The notes: generated by a model from the sequence alone, not told the origin. A stretch of DNA of 64,000 nt from Chryseobacterium limigenitum (GCF_900114875.1 NZ_FPKW01000001.1:62001-126000), one strand, 5' to 3'. Shown: positions 42,921-52,158, numbered from the stretch's first letter. Program-made: numbers and translations.

Positions 42921-43460
42921 ATGCTTACATCTAAAGTAGCTAAAAGATACGCACAGGGTTTGCTTGAGTTCACTAATGAAACAGGCCAGACAGCTACTGT
43001 ATTTTCTGAAATGAAAGATGTTGCGAAATTGATGTCTCAGTCTACGGATCTGAACAAATTTTTCATGACACCTTACATTGATGCTAAAAAGAAAGTAGAG
43101 GTAGCAAAAGAGATTTTCAAAAGTTTATCTGTTTCTTCTCAAAATTTAATCACATTGGTTATCAGACATGGTCGTGAAAATCAATTGAAAAATATTGCTC
43201 AGGAATATATCAATAAAGTTGAAGATATTAATGGAGTACAGAGAGTAACTCTTACTACGGCAACTCAGCTTTCGAAAGAAAATATTGATCAGATATTAGG
43301 ATCTACAAACTTAGTAAAAGCAGGTACAAACTTTGATTTGAAACTAAATGTAAATCCTGATCTTTTGGGAGGATACATATTAAGAGTAGGAGATCAGCAG
43401 ATCGATGCATCTGTGAAAACTAAACTTAATCATATTAAAAAGGATTTTCAATTAAATTAA
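42921..43460 (+). CDS. atpH: F-type ATP synthase subunit delta
   Basis: F1 delta subunit (OSCP homologue), 179 residues. The N-terminal six-helix bundle begins [19 protein letters not shown] and the C-terminal part ends with the conserved [25 protein letters not shown] region (cited in part). It links the b stalk to the top of the alpha3beta3 head. It starts 2 bp after atpF and precedes atpA by 19 bp, so the genes are tightly coupled. Confidence 0.95.
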   Translation: MLTSKVAKRYAQGLLEFTNETGQTATVFSEMKDVAKLMSQSTDLNKFFMTPYIDAKKKVEVAKEIFKSLSVSSQNLITLVIRHGRENQLKNIAQEYINKVEDINGVQRVTLTTATQLSKENIDQILGSTNLVKAGTNFDLKLNVNPDLLGGYILRVGDQQIDASVKTKLNHIKKDFQLN

Positions 43461-43479
43461 GACAAAAAACAACCATACA

Positions 43480-45057
43480 ATGGCAGAAATAAATCCGGCA
43501 GAAGTATCTGCGATCTTAAAACAGCAATTGGCCAACTTCGATACTCACGCAAACGTTGAGGAAGTAGGTACAGTTTTAACCATCGGTGATGGTATTGCTC
43601 GTGTATACGGGTTAGAAAACGTACAATACGGAGAGTTGGTGAAATTTTCTAGTGATGTAGAAGGTATTGTACTTAACCTTGAAGAAGACAACGTTGGTGT
43701 TGCTCTACTTGGTGAAAGTAAATTAGTAAGAGAAGGAGATACAGTAAGAAGAACAAACAGAATCTCTTCTATTAAAGTAGGAGAAGGTATGTTGGGTAGA
43801 GTAGTTGATACTCTTGGTAATCCTATCGATGGTAAAGGTCCTATCTCTGGGGAATTATACGAAATGCCATTGGAAAGAAAGGCTCCTGGAGTTATCTTCA
43901 GACAGCCGGTAACTGAGCCTTTACAAACAGGTATCGTTGCAATCGACTCTATGATTCCTGTAGGAAGAGGTCAGAGAGAATTGATCATCGGTGATAGACA
44001 GACAGGTAAAACTACTGTTGCTATCGATACGATCATCAACCAAAAAGAATTTTTTGAAGCTGGGCAACCAGTATATTGTATATATGTTGCGATCGGACAG
44101 AAAGCTTCTACAGTAGCACAAATCGTTAAAACTCTTTCTGATAAAGGAGCTTTAGCATATACTGTAATCGTTGCTGCTAACGCATCAGATCCAGTTCCAA
44201 TGCAGGTATATTCTGCAATGGCAGGTGCATCTATCGGTGAGTTCTTCAGAGACACTGGTAGACCGGCATTGATCATTTATGATGATTTATCTAAACAGGC
44301 GGTAGCTTACCGTGAGCTTTCTCTACTATTGAGAAGACCACCGGGACGTGAGGCTTACCCTGGAGACGTTTTCTATCTTCACTCAAGATTATTGGAAAGA
44401 GCTGCAAAAGTAATCGCTGATGATAAAATTGCTAGCCAAATGAATGATTTACCTGAGTCTTTAAGACCAATCGTAAAAGGGGGTGGTTCATTAACAGCAC
44501 TTCCAATTATCGAAACTCAGGCTGGTGACGTTTCTGCGTATATTCCAACTAACGTAATCTCTATTACTGACGGACAGATCTTCTTGGAGTCTGATCTATT
44601 CAACTCAGGGGTTCGTCCAGCGATCAACGTTGGTATCTCTGTATCGAGAGTAGGAGGTAACGCTCAGATCAAATCAATGAAAAAAGTTTCTGGTACTCTT
44701 AAATTAGACCAGGCGCAATATAAAGAACTAGAAGCGTTCGCGAAATTCGGTTCAGACCTTGATGCTTCAACTTTAGCAGTTATCTCTAAAGGTGAAAGAA
44801 ACGTAGAGCTTCTTAAGCAGCCGGTAAATTCTCCACTTCCTGTAGATAGCCAAGTTGCTATGATTTATGCAGGTACTGAGAACTTAATGAGAAACGTTCC
44901 TATCAAAAAGGTAAAAGAATTCCAAATCGAATACATCGCTTTCTTAAGATCTAAGCACCCTGAAACTATGGCTGCTCTTAAAGCTGGGAAAATTGATGAT
45001 TCAATTACAGGTGTTCTTAAGCAGGCTGCTAGTGATTTAGCTGCAAAATATAACTAA
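43480..45057 (+). CDS. atpA: F-type ATP synthase subunit alpha
   Basis: F1 alpha subunit, 525 residues. The P-loop GDRQTGKTT is near 171-179, followed by the alpha-type signatures [31 protein letters not shown] (short blocks: [15 protein letters not shown]) and [14 protein letters not shown], the family signature. It binds non-catalytic nucleotides and forms the head with beta. The beta (atpD) and epsilon (atpC) genes are not in the window, as expected if they form a separate unit in this lineage. The gap to atpG holds an imperfect inverted repeat. Confidence 0.98.
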   Translation: MAEINPAEVSAILKQQLANFDTHANVEEVGTVLTIGDGIARVYGLENVQYGELVKFSSDVEGIVLNLEEDNVGVALLGESKLVREGDTVRRTNRISSIKVGEGMLGRVVDTLGNPIDGKGPISGELYEMPLERKAPGVIFRQPVTEPLQTGIVAIDSMIPVGRGQRELIIGDRQTGKTTVAIDTIINQKEFFEAGQPVYCIYVAIGQKASTVAQIVKTLSDKGALAYTVIVAANASDPVPMQVYSAMAGASIGEFFRDTGRPALIIYDDLSKQAVAYRELSLLLRRPPGREAYPGDVFYLHSRLLERAAKVIADDKIASQMNDLPESLRPIVKGGGSLTALPIIETQAGDVSAYIPTNVISITDGQIFLESDLFNSGVRPAINVGISVSRVGGNAQIKSMKKVSGTLKLDQAQYKELEAFAKFGSDLDASTLAVISKGERNVELLKQPVNSPLPVDSQVAMIYAGTENLMRNVPIKKVKEFQIEYIAFLRSKHPETMAALKAGKIDDSITGVLKQAASDLAAKYN

Positions 45058-45060
45058 AAA

Positions 45061-45136
45061 TTAGTTGATGGTTTTTGGTTGATAGTTGACAGAATTTTCT
45101 AAAACTAGCAACCAACAACCGACAACCAACAACTAA
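45061..45136. repeat. Imperfect inverted repeat between atpA and atpG
   Basis: 30-nt arms at 45061-45090 (TTAGTTGATGGTTTTTGGTT...) and 45107-45136 match at 23 of 30 positions. The left arm begins 4 bp after the atpA stop, and the right ends 6 bp before the atpG ATG. The arms are internally repetitive (GTTG units). Confidence 0.75.
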
Positions 45137-45142
45137 CCCAAT

Positions 45143-46012
45143 ATGGCAAACTTAAAAGAAATACGAGGAAGAATCAGTTCAATTTCATCTACGATGCAAA
45201 TTACACGTGCTATGAAAATGGTTTCCGCTGCGAAACTTAAAAAAGCACAGGATGCAATCGTAATGTTAAGACCTTATTCTGAAAAGCTACAGGAGATCAT
45301 CCAGAATGTAAATTCTAGTTCAGATCCTGATCAGGTTTCTATTTATGCTCAAAAAAGAGAGGTTAAAAGAGTACTTTTCATCGCTGTAACTTCAAACAGA
45401 GGGTTGGCGGGGGCTTTCAACTCTAATGTTGTAAAGGAACTGAATATTCAGTTTCAGAAGAATGCTCAATACGAAATTGAAGTTCTTACAATTGGTAAAA
45501 AAGCTTACGATGCTGTAAGAAAGACTCGTTCTGTTTACTCAAATGAAAGCGCCGTTTTTGATAATCTGAACTTTGAGGCAGTTTCTAATCTTACTGAAGC
45601 AGCAATGAGCAGTTTCAAAGAAGGGAAATTTGACGAAGTTTATGTAATCTACAATAAATTCATCAATGCTGCTACACAGGAAGTTACTACAGAACAAGTT
45701 CTGCCTATTTTAATGGCTGAAGTTGATGCTGCAGAACCTCAGGTGGAAACAGATTATATTTTTGAGCCAAATAGAGCTGAGATTTTAGATAATTTGATTC
45801 CAAAATCTATTAAAACTCAGGTTTTCAAAGCTGTTTTAGACTCTGTAGCGTCTGAGCACGGTGCGAGAATGACAGCAATGCATAAAGCAACTGACAATGC
45901 ACAGGAGCTTAAAAATGATTTGGTAATTTTCTACAACAAAGCAAGACAAGCGGCTATTACAAACGAAATCTTAGAGATCGTTTCAGGAGCAGAAGCCTTG
46001 AAAAATTCATAA
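45143..46012 (+). CDS. atpG: F-type ATP synthase subunit gamma
   Basis: F1 gamma subunit, 289 residues. The N-terminal coiled-coil helix opens LKEIRGRISSISSTMQITRAMKMVSAAKLKK and the C-terminal helix has SEHGARMTAMHKATDNA (short blocks cited). It is the rotary shaft connecting the c-ring to the catalytic head. It is the last gene of this atp block, with an intrinsic terminator 24 bp after its stop. Order and spacing follow atpB-E-F-H-A-G. Confidence 0.97.
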   Translation: MANLKEIRGRISSISSTMQITRAMKMVSAAKLKKAQDAIVMLRPYSEKLQEIIQNVNSSSDPDQVSIYAQKREVKRVLFIAVTSNRGLAGAFNSNVVKELNIQFQKNAQYEIEVLTIGKKAYDAVRKTRSVYSNESAVFDNLNFEAVSNLTEAAMSSFKEGKFDEVYVIYNKFINAATQEVTTEQVLPILMAEVDAAEPQVETDYIFEPNRAEILDNLIPKSIKTQVFKAVLDSVASEHGARMTAMHKATDNAQELKNDLVIFYNKARQAAITNEILEIVSGAEALKNS

Positions 46013-46036
46013 GGAATTTAATTTAACAAAATATTA

Positions 46037-46065
46037 AAGCATCGATAGTATCGGTGCTTTTTTTG
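46037..46065 (+). terminator. Intrinsic terminator of the atp operon
   Basis: Stem AAGCATCGATA / TATCGGTGCTT (one G-U pair) with a T8 tail. The tail runs into the TTG of the next promoter. Confidence 0.82.
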
Positions 46066-46089
46066 TTATTTTTATTTTGTATATCTTTG
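46063..46089 (+). promoter_or_regulatory. Promoter of the CNNM gene
   Basis: TTG (46063-46065) at the end of the preceding T-run, 16 nt, TATCTTTG (46082-46089), 28 bp before the ATG at 46118. Confidence 0.6.
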
Positions 46090-46117
46090 TAGTTAATAAA
46101 ATATATATAATTTCTAA

Positions 46118-47476
46118 ATGGACTCGGACATAGTCAGGCTTTTACTAGCCGTATTTCTTGTATTATTAAATGGCTTTTTCGTAGCCGCAGAATTTTCAAT
46201 TGTTAAAGTTCGTTACTCACAAATCCAGTTAAAGGCAGCCGAAGGTAACTCCATGGCAAAACAGGCAGAGCATATTATCAAACATCTTGATGAGTATCTG
46301 TCTGCTACACAGCTTGGTATTACGTTGGCATCATTGGCTTTGGGTTGGGTTGGAGAAAGTGCTCTCCATCATGTTGTTGACAATATTTTTCATTCTCTGA
46401 ATGTGGAAATGGCGCAGACAACAATTACCACAATTTCAGTGGTTACCAGTTTTGTTTTAATTACGGTAATGCATATTGTATTTGGAGAATTAATTCCTAA
46501 ATCAATTGCGATCAGAAAATCGGAAGCAACTACAATGGCAACAGCAGTTCCGTTGAGAGTTTTTTATACGGTCTTCAAACCATTTATTTGGTTGATGAAT
46601 TTAATGTCTAATACTTTCTTAAGATTAGTAAAAATTCATCCGGCATCTGAACAGGAAATCCACTCAACGGAAGAACTTCAGCTTTTGGTAAAACAAAGTG
46701 CTGACAGCGGTGAAATTGAAGAAGAGAACTATGAGATCATCAAAAATGCGTTTGATTTTACAGATCATTCCGCAAAACAGATCATGGTTACCCGTCAGAA
46801 TATTACTTCAATTGATTTTGAAGAAGATATTAACGAAATTATCAATAAAATTATGGATAGCGGATATTCCAGAATTCCGGTATATGTTGATTCTATCGAT
46901 AATGTGATTGGTATTTTATACACAAAAGAAATCATCAGAGAGTTTGTTAAGAGAAAAGGCGAACTGAGTCATGATGATCTTAAAGAATTAATGCGTGATG
47001 CATTCTTTGTGGTTGGAAGTAAGAAAATTTCAGATCTTTTAAAGATTTTCCAACAAAAGAAACAGCATTTAGCTATTGTAATTGACGAATTTGGAGGTAC
47101 TGAAGGTATCATCACGTTAGAAGATATTTTGGAAGAATTGGTAGGTGAAATTCAGGATGAAGAGGATGATGAAGAAAAATTGGTCGATAAAATAGGAGAT
47201 AATACCTATTGGGTACAGGCTACACAGCCTTTGGACGAGATCAATGAACATTTACCGAAGAAATTACCTCTTTCTGAAGAAAGTGAATACAATTCTTTAG
47301 CCGGTTTTATCCTTCATGAATTGGAAGATATTCCGGAAGAAAATCAAGAGTTTGATCTCGCAAATTATCATTTCAAAATTTTGAAAATGAATAACAAGAG
47401 CGTTGAGCTTGTAGAATTGGTTTATGATGAACCAAATAGTCTGAGCGATCTGGCTGATAAATTAGGGGAAGTTTAA
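46118..47476 (+). CDS. CNNM/CorC-type transporter-associated protein (HlyC/CorC family)
   Basis: A 452-residue membrane protein. The DUF21 (CNNM) region covers residues 1-190, with about four hydrophobic helices beginning LLLAVFLVLLNGFFVAAEFS. A CBS pair follows near 205-330 (IMVTRQNITSIDFEEDINEII, then HLAIVIDEFGGTEGIITLEDILEELVGEI, both cited in part). The C-terminal CorC/HlyC domain is at 345-440. Relatives export or sense Mg2+/Co2+; the older name hemolysin is misleading. In Bacteroidota the related GldE assists gliding, but its fixed neighbours (ssb, gldD) are absent here. clpS follows 12 bp downstream. Confidence 0.93.
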   Translation: MDSDIVRLLLAVFLVLLNGFFVAAEFSIVKVRYSQIQLKAAEGNSMAKQAEHIIKHLDEYLSATQLGITLASLALGWVGESALHHVVDNIFHSLNVEMAQTTITTISVVTSFVLITVMHIVFGELIPKSIAIRKSEATTMATAVPLRVFYTVFKPFIWLMNLMSNTFLRLVKIHPASEQEIHSTEELQLLVKQSADSGEIEEENYEIIKNAFDFTDHSAKQIMVTRQNITSIDFEEDINEIINKIMDSGYSRIPVYVDSIDNVIGILYTKEIIREFVKRKGELSHDDLKELMRDAFFVVGSKKISDLLKIFQQKKQHLAIVIDEFGGTEGIITLEDILEELVGEIQDEEDDEEKLVDKIGDNTYWVQATQPLDEINEHLPKKLPLSEESEYNSLAGFILHELEDIPEENQEFDLANYHFKILKMNNKSVELVELVYDEPNSLSDLADKLGEV

Positions 47477-47488
47477 AAATAATTAAAA

Positions 47489-47794
47489 ATGATTTTTTAT
47501 AACAGTATAAAAGATTACGAAGATCCGAAACGTCAATATGAAGAAGAAGTTCTGGTATTGGAAGAAACGGATGATGTTTATAAATTAATTTTACATAACG
47601 ATGATATTCATACCTTTGATTATGTAATTGATTCTCTTATAGAAATTTGTAAACATACGTTAGAACAGGCAGAGCAATGTACAATGTTGGTACATTATAA
47701 AGGCAAATGCACGGTAAAAACAGGATCTATGGATATTGTAAAGCCCATGCATGAAAAACTTATTTCAAGGGAATTAACTAGCGAAATCGTATAA
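47489..47794 (+). CDS. clpS: ATP-dependent Clp protease adaptor ClpS
   Basis: A 101-residue ClpS, which delivers N-degron proteins to ClpAP/ClpCP. The conserved core LILHNDDIHTFDYVID spans residues 33-48: Asn-Asp near 37-39 binds the N-terminal residue. VHYKGKCTV marks the last strands (68-76). The N-terminal arm (MIFYNSIKDYEDPKRQYEEE) is acidic and flexible, as required for ClpA contact. It starts 12 bp after the CNNM gene and is followed by a terminator. clpA or clpC is not in the window. Confidence 0.9.
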   Translation: MIFYNSIKDYEDPKRQYEEEVLVLEETDDVYKLILHNDDIHTFDYVIDSLIEICKHTLEQAEQCTMLVHYKGKCTVKTGSMDIVKPMHEKLISRELTSEIV

Positions 47795-47796
47795 AT

Positions 47797-47827
47797 AAAA
47801 GCTCTGACAGTTGTTAGAGCTTTTTTT
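47797..47827 (+). terminator. Intrinsic terminator after clpS
   Basis: Stem AAAGCTCT... / ...AGAGCTTT with additional G-U-containing inner pairs and a T7 tail, 2 bp after the clpS stop. Confidence 0.82.
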
Positions 47828-47941
47828 ATTGCACATTTGCATTTTTGTGATTTTTTAATGATTTTTTAATAATTATTGTCAAGAATTATTAATATTTCGA
47901 TAATATTTTTTATTTTAGCTAAATAACATTAAAAAAATCAC

Positions 47942-49786
47942 ATGAAATTGAAAATTAACTCTTTAATTCTGGGCTGTGTACTTTCCTGCTCAGCATTAGC
48001 GGCGCAGGAATCGTCTTTGGAAGCTCCGGCTAAAAGGTGGCTTAGTGAAAATTCCAGAAGTTTGGGGATCCAAAATTTTAGTCAGCTTAAATTAAATTTC
48101 GTTAAGAAAGGAAGTGCAGGGGAAACATTGCGTTTTCAGCAGATGATTAAAGATGTACCGGTTTTCCAATCAGAAATCGTATTACATTTTAACAAAGACG
48201 GAAAAATAACGTATACTTCTACAGACAGCTTTAAAAAAGATATTAAAGATATCAGTACAAATCCTTCTTTGGCTGCGTCGGAAGCTCTTCAGAAGGCTCA
48301 TACAGCATCAAAAACTAAAGGAGAAATTACCTTTGAAGAAAATAAATTATTAGTCTATCTTACAGAAAGCGGGGAAACTAAACTGGTTTACAGAGTTCTT
48401 ACCAACTCTCACGATAATCCTGGAAGCTGGGAAACAATCATAGACGCACAAAACGGAAACGTACTGAGCGTAAAAGATATTGCAAATTATCATCACGATA
48501 AAAATGAAGCGCCAAAACCAGCAAAAAAAAATCAAAAAAAAGAAATAAACACTAAAAAAGTTTTAGTATCTGGTTCAGGATATATTTTCAATCCAGATCC
48601 GCTTTCTAAAATGCAGGTTGCCTATGCAGGTCAGTATGTTGATAACAATGATGCTACCAATGCGAGTTTAGATGCAGCAAGAACTTTAGTTACAATCCCA
48701 GAATTGGATTTCACAGGTGGCGTTTATAAATTAAAAGGGTCATATGCAGAGATCAAAGACCTGGAAACACCTTCTACAGGACTTTTTACCCAGGCAACCA
48801 ATCAATTCTTATTTAATAGAAATGATCAGGCATTTGAAGCAGTAAATGCATATTGGCATGTTGATAACAGCTTGCGTTACATCAATCAAACATTAAATAT
48901 TGCCTGTATACCATTAACTAATGCTGGAATATTATGGTACGATCCGCATGGATTGGACGGAGATGATAATTCTTATTACAGTAATGGAATGTTGGTTTTC
49001 GGAGAAGGAGGTGTGGATGATGCTGAAGATGCAGATGTTGTTTTGCATGAATTAGGACACGGAATCCACGATTGGCTAACCAACGGAAGTTTATCTCAGG
49101 TTCAGGGATTAAGCGAAGGTTGCGGAGATTACTGGGCGCAGTCGTACAGCAGAAGTTTAAATCAGTGGCCTTCATCAGCACCAGCCTATAACTGGATGTT
49201 CAGCTGGGATGGTCACAATGAATATTGGTCAGGAAGAATCACAAATTACACTGTTTTGTATCCGGGATCAGGAGCGATTCATACAAGAGGTCAAATCTGG
49301 GCTTCTGCATTGATGAGAATATATGATAAAATCGGGAAAGCAAAAACCGACAGAGCCTTTTTAGAAGGATTATCCATGACAGATTCAAGTACAAATCAGC
49401 AAAATGCGGCTATCGCTGTAAGACAGGCTGCTATTGATATGTTGGGAACTTTCGGATATACTTGTGGAGATATTACTATAATGACGCAAGAATTTACTGC
49501 TGCTGGATATGTTTTGCCGGCTTACAATTGCCAGTTAAGTGTTGATGATGTTTCTAAAAAGGAAATAATTGCTGTTTATCCAAACCCTGTTACTGATATA
49601 TTGAATATTTCATTGAAAGTAAACAAAGAGGAAAAAGTGGAAATTTACAATATGGAAGGAAGAAAAGTGTTGGAAACTACCATTAATAATGGTAAAAATA
49701 CAATCAATGTTTCTCATCTTCAGACAGGAGACTATATTTTAAATATAAAAGGAATAGAATTATCTACTAAATTTATCAAAAAATAA
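47942..49786 (+). CDS. Secreted zinc metalloprotease (fungalysin-like) with T9SS tail
   Basis: A 614-residue exported protease. Signal peptide 1-21 (LSCSALAAQ). FTP/PepSY propeptide domains cover about 30-200 (FQQMIKDVPVFQSEIVLHF, VYRVLTNSHDNPGSWETIIDAQNG, in part) and keep the enzyme inactive until cleavage. The zinc site is HELGH (H369, E370, H373), with the third ligand E392 in GLSEGCGDYW, as in M36/M4 (gluzincin) enzymes. A type A T9SS sorting domain closes it (about 540-614: VYPNP, IYNMEGRKV, LQTGDYIL). It should be secreted through the outer membrane by the type IX system. Members of this group degrade host or environmental proteins. Confidence 0.92.
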   Translation: MKLKINSLILGCVLSCSALAAQESSLEAPAKRWLSENSRSLGIQNFSQLKLNFVKKGSAGETLRFQQMIKDVPVFQSEIVLHFNKDGKITYTSTDSFKKDIKDISTNPSLAASEALQKAHTASKTKGEITFEENKLLVYLTESGETKLVYRVLTNSHDNPGSWETIIDAQNGNVLSVKDIANYHHDKNEAPKPAKKNQKKEINTKKVLVSGSGYIFNPDPLSKMQVAYAGQYVDNNDATNASLDAARTLVTIPELDFTGGVYKLKGSYAEIKDLETPSTGLFTQATNQFLFNRNDQAFEAVNAYWHVDNSLRYINQTLNIACIPLTNAGILWYDPHGLDGDDNSYYSNGMLVFGEGGVDDAEDADVVLHELGHGIHDWLTNGSLSQVQGLSEGCGDYWAQSYSRSLNQWPSSAPAYNWMFSWDGHNEYWSGRITNYTVLYPGSGAIHTRGQIWASALMRIYDKIGKAKTDRAFLEGLSMTDSSTNQQNAAIAVRQAAIDMLGTFGYTCGDITIMTQEFTAAGYVLPAYNCQLSVDDVSKKEIIAVYPNPVTDILNISLKVNKEEKVEIYNMEGRKVLETTINNGKNTINVSHLQTGDYILNIKGIELSTKFIKK

Positions 49787-49805
49787 GACATAAAAAGTTG
49801 ACTTA

Positions 49806-49836
49806 AAATCCGGTGTTTACGCATCGGATTTTTTTA
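49806..49836 (+). terminator. Intrinsic terminator after the metalloprotease gene
   Basis: Stem AAATCCGGTG / CATCGGATTT (one G-U pair) with loop TTTACG and T-tail. Confidence 0.82.
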
Positions 49837-49865
49837 TTGGATAAATTCCATACCCATTATTTTAT

Positions 49866-49892
49866 TTGCATTCAACTAAAATAGTATATTTG
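49866..49892 (+). promoter_or_regulatory. Promoter of udk
   Basis: TTG (49866-49868), 16 nt, TATATTTG (49885-49892), 25 bp before the ATG at 49918. Confidence 0.65.
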
Positions 49893-49917
49893 TAAAAACT
49901 ATATAGAAACTAAAAGA

Positions 49918-50532
49918 ATGCTTGTAATAGGAATTGCGGGAGGTACAGGATCCGGCAAAACTACAGTTGTAGATAAGATACTTCAACAGCTTGATATCGA
50001 AGGAATGAACATCCTTTCTCAGGATAATTATTATCATGATAACCATAATTTAACGCTTACAGAAAGAGAAGCCTTAAATTATGATCATCCAAAGTCGATA
50101 GATTTTGAATTGATGCTGAAACACGTAAAAGCTTTAAAGAATAATGAGCCAATAGAACAGCCTATTTACAGCTTTGTGACGCATTCCAGAACCGGAGATC
50201 ACGTAACTGTAGAACCTAAAAATGTATTGGTCGTAGAAGGAATTCTGGTACTTACGAATAAAGAATTATTGAAGGAGTTTGATCTGAAGGTATTTGTTCA
50301 TGCAGATTCTGATGAAAGGCTGATCAGGAGGATCAGGAGAGATACACAGGAGAGGGGAAGAGATCTGAGCGAGGTTTTACACCGTTACCAGACTACTTTA
50401 AAGCCGATGCATCAGGAATTTATTGAGCCTTCAAAAAATGAAGCAGATCTTATTATCCCGAACATGAAGCAAAATTCCGTAGCGATTGATTTTCTGACTA
50501 CCGTCATCAAAAACTCGTTAAGAAAACACTAA
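49918..50532 (+). CDS. udk: Uridine kinase
   Basis: A 204-residue P-loop nucleoside kinase that phosphorylates uridine and cytidine in pyrimidine salvage. The P-loop GGTGSGKTT is at residues 8-16, followed by the substrate block QDNYYHD (33-39) and the lid motif RRIRRDTQERGRDL near 138. The length equals the usual bacterial Udk (about 205-213). It starts the run udk, DivIC-like, mutA and DinB, with 1 bp before the second gene. That linkage of udk to a cell-division protein is common in flavobacteria, as I recall. Confidence 0.96.
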   Translation: MLVIGIAGGTGSGKTTVVDKILQQLDIEGMNILSQDNYYHDNHNLTLTEREALNYDHPKSIDFELMLKHVKALKNNEPIEQPIYSFVTHSRTGDHVTVEPKNVLVVEGILVLTNKELLKEFDLKVFVHADSDERLIRRIRRDTQERGRDLSEVLHRYQTTLKPMHQEFIEPSKNEADLIIPNMKQNSVAIDFLTTVIKNSLRKH

Positions 50533-50533
50533 A

Positions 50534-50890
50534 ATGGAAGAAAATAAACTTATTAAAGAAATTAAACCAAAGTCGGAGACATTCATATTTATTAAAAATT
50601 ATGTTTTAAATAAATATGTACTTACGATCTGCCTGTTCTTGGTTTGGATGGTTTTCTTTGATAAAACTTCATTTCTTGTTATTAATGAACTCAATGGCGA
50701 GATCAATAAATATGAAGAACAATTAGAATATTATAAAACGGAATATGAAAAAAATGATACGTTTTATAAGAAACTAATGAACAATAAATCGGAAAAAGAA
50801 AAATACGCAAGAGAAAATTATTTTATGAAAAAACCGAATGAAGAGATTTTTATTCTGGTTGTCGACAGCACAAATGTTGCTAAAAAATAA
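50534..50890 (+). CDS. Septum formation initiator (FtsB/DivIC-like)
   Basis: A 118-residue bitopic protein. A basic N-terminus (KEIKPKSETFIFIKNY) precedes one membrane helix (about 31-47, YVLTICLFLVWMVFF). A coiled coil follows (about 52-92: INELNGEINKYEEQLEYYKTEY, in part), and the C-terminal KYARENYFMKKPNEEIFIL motif is characteristic of FtsB/DivIC. Such proteins form the FtsQLB-type divisome core. It begins 1 bp after udk, so the two are co-translated. A dispersed repeat follows its stop. Confidence 0.88.
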   Translation: MEENKLIKEIKPKSETFIFIKNYVLNKYVLTICLFLVWMVFFDKTSFLVINELNGEINKYEEQLEYYKTEYEKNDTFYKKLMNNKSEKEKYARENYFMKKPNEEIFILVVDSTNVAKK

Positions 50891-50895
50891 TTTAA

Positions 50896-50982
50896 AAGTG
50901 AATGGTGAACAGTCAATTCGCTTGGCTTGTCAATTAAAAAATTCACTTGCAAAGCAAAATTCACCATTAACATTTCACAAAT
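50896..50982. repeat. 85-nt inverted-repeat element (copy 1)
   Basis: Starts 5 bp after the DivIC-like stop. Its reverse complement aligns along its length with 60212-60296 (shared ATGGTGAATTTTGCTT, GCAAGT, GTGAATTTTT, ATTGAC, ATTCAC). Each copy also has inverted ends (AGTGAATGGTGAA / TTCACCATT). Confidence 0.8.
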
Positions 50983-50994
50983 AATCCATAATCA

Positions 50995-52158
50995 ATGTCA
51001 AATACAGAGACTTTTCCAAACTGGGAAAATTTAGTAAAGAAGCAGCTTAAAACAGAAGATATTTACACCATCCTTAAAAAAGAAAATTTAGAAGGAATTG
51101 ATGTGAAGCCTTTCTATAATTCGGTTCATAAACCTTTAGTAAACCTTCCAAAAGTTGAGGAAAGCACTCATTTGGTGGCAAAGTATCATGAAAGCTTAGA
51201 AGATGATGTTTTCGCGTTTATATTAGATCATAATGTTGAAAATCTTGAGGAGAAAACAATTTTCATTAATAATAAAGATTTAGCGGAACATATCAGTCCC
51301 GCAGATAACGATCAGTATTTTTCGTTGATTGATATTTTTGATGAAAAAAATGGAGTTATTGATGATCAGCTGGCTAAAGAATTATTGGCCAAAGATTTCA
51401 AAAGAAATATTTGTGTTGATATTTCTCTTCATCAAAATGCCGGAGCCGCCATCTACCAGCAGTTAGGTATTGCTTTGGCAAAAGCAAAAGAGCTTGTAGA
51501 AGTTTACGGACAGGAAATCTTAAATAAATTAATCTTCAAAATAGCTGTGGGAGGAAATTATTTCTTCGAAACAGCAAAGTTAAGAGCTTTTAAATTGATC
51601 TTTAATCAATTTTCCAAAGAATACGGATTAGATGAAATTCCTTACATTTTTGTAGAAACTTCATTGAGAAATAAAGCAATTGTAGACAGCGAAAACAACC
51701 TTATCCGTTCTACATTGGAGCTTGCTTCTGCAATGATCGGTGGAGCAGATGCAGTCTATAGCACGAATTATGCTGTTGAAAAAAGCACGGAAAATTCTGA
51801 AGAAATATCTTTCAAACAACAAATTGTTTTAGCTTACGAAAGTATCATTAATGTTTTTGAAGATGCATCTAACGGAAGTTATTATGTTGAAGATATTACC
51901 CAGCAAATTGCAGAAAAATCTTGGGCATTTTTTGTTGAGATTGAAGAAGCCGGTGGCTATTTAGAGCTTTTAAAACAGGGAACTATTCAGAAAAAGATCT
52001 ACGATCAGGCTGTTGAAGAGCAAAAATGGGTTGAAGAAGGTAAAATAAAAATAATTGGAGTTAATTTATATCCAAAATTAGACGTTAAAAAGTCTGTTGC
52101 TGAATTATATAACGAAAAAGAAATAAAAGCCGTTCGTTGGGCTGAAATGTTTGAATAA
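50995..52158 (+). CDS. mutA: Methylmalonyl-CoA mutase small (beta) subunit
   Basis: A 387-residue protein of the MutA/small-subunit type, which pairs with the B12-binding large subunit to interconvert succinyl-CoA and methylmalonyl-CoA. It has the TIM-barrel features of the family: VDISLHQNAGAAIYQQLGIAL (in part), FVETSLRNKAIVDSENNLIRSTLELASAMIGGADAV (short blocks), and a C-terminal VEEGKIKIIGVNLYP. The cobalamin-binding motif (DxHxxG) is absent, as expected for the catalytically silent subunit. It is shorter than many MutA proteins. The large subunit gene (mutB/scpA) is not adjacent and not in the window. It overlaps the DinB gene by 1 bp (TAATGA). Confidence 0.88.
   Translation: MSNTETFPNWENLVKKQLKTEDIYTILKKENLEGIDVKPFYNSVHKPLVNLPKVEESTHLVAKYHESLEDDVFAFILDHNVENLEEKTIFINNKDLAEHISPADNDQYFSLIDIFDEKNGVIDDQLAKELLAKDFKRNICVDISLHQNAGAAIYQQLGIALAKAKELVEVYGQEILNKLIFKIAVGGNYFFETAKLRAFKLIFNQFSKEYGLDEIPYIFVETSLRNKAIVDSENNLIRSTLELASAMIGGADAVYSTNYAVEKSTENSEEISFKQQIVLAYESIINVFEDASNGSYYVEDITQQIAEKSWAFFVEIEEAGGYLELLKQGTIQKKIYDQAVEEQKWVEEGKIKIIGVNLYPKLDVKKSVAELYNEKEIKAVRWAEMFE

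Noticed and set aside
50891..50994. Possible B12 riboswitch before mutA
   Set aside because: The gap is only about 100 nt, holds the dispersed repeat, and has no cobalamin-box-like sequence.
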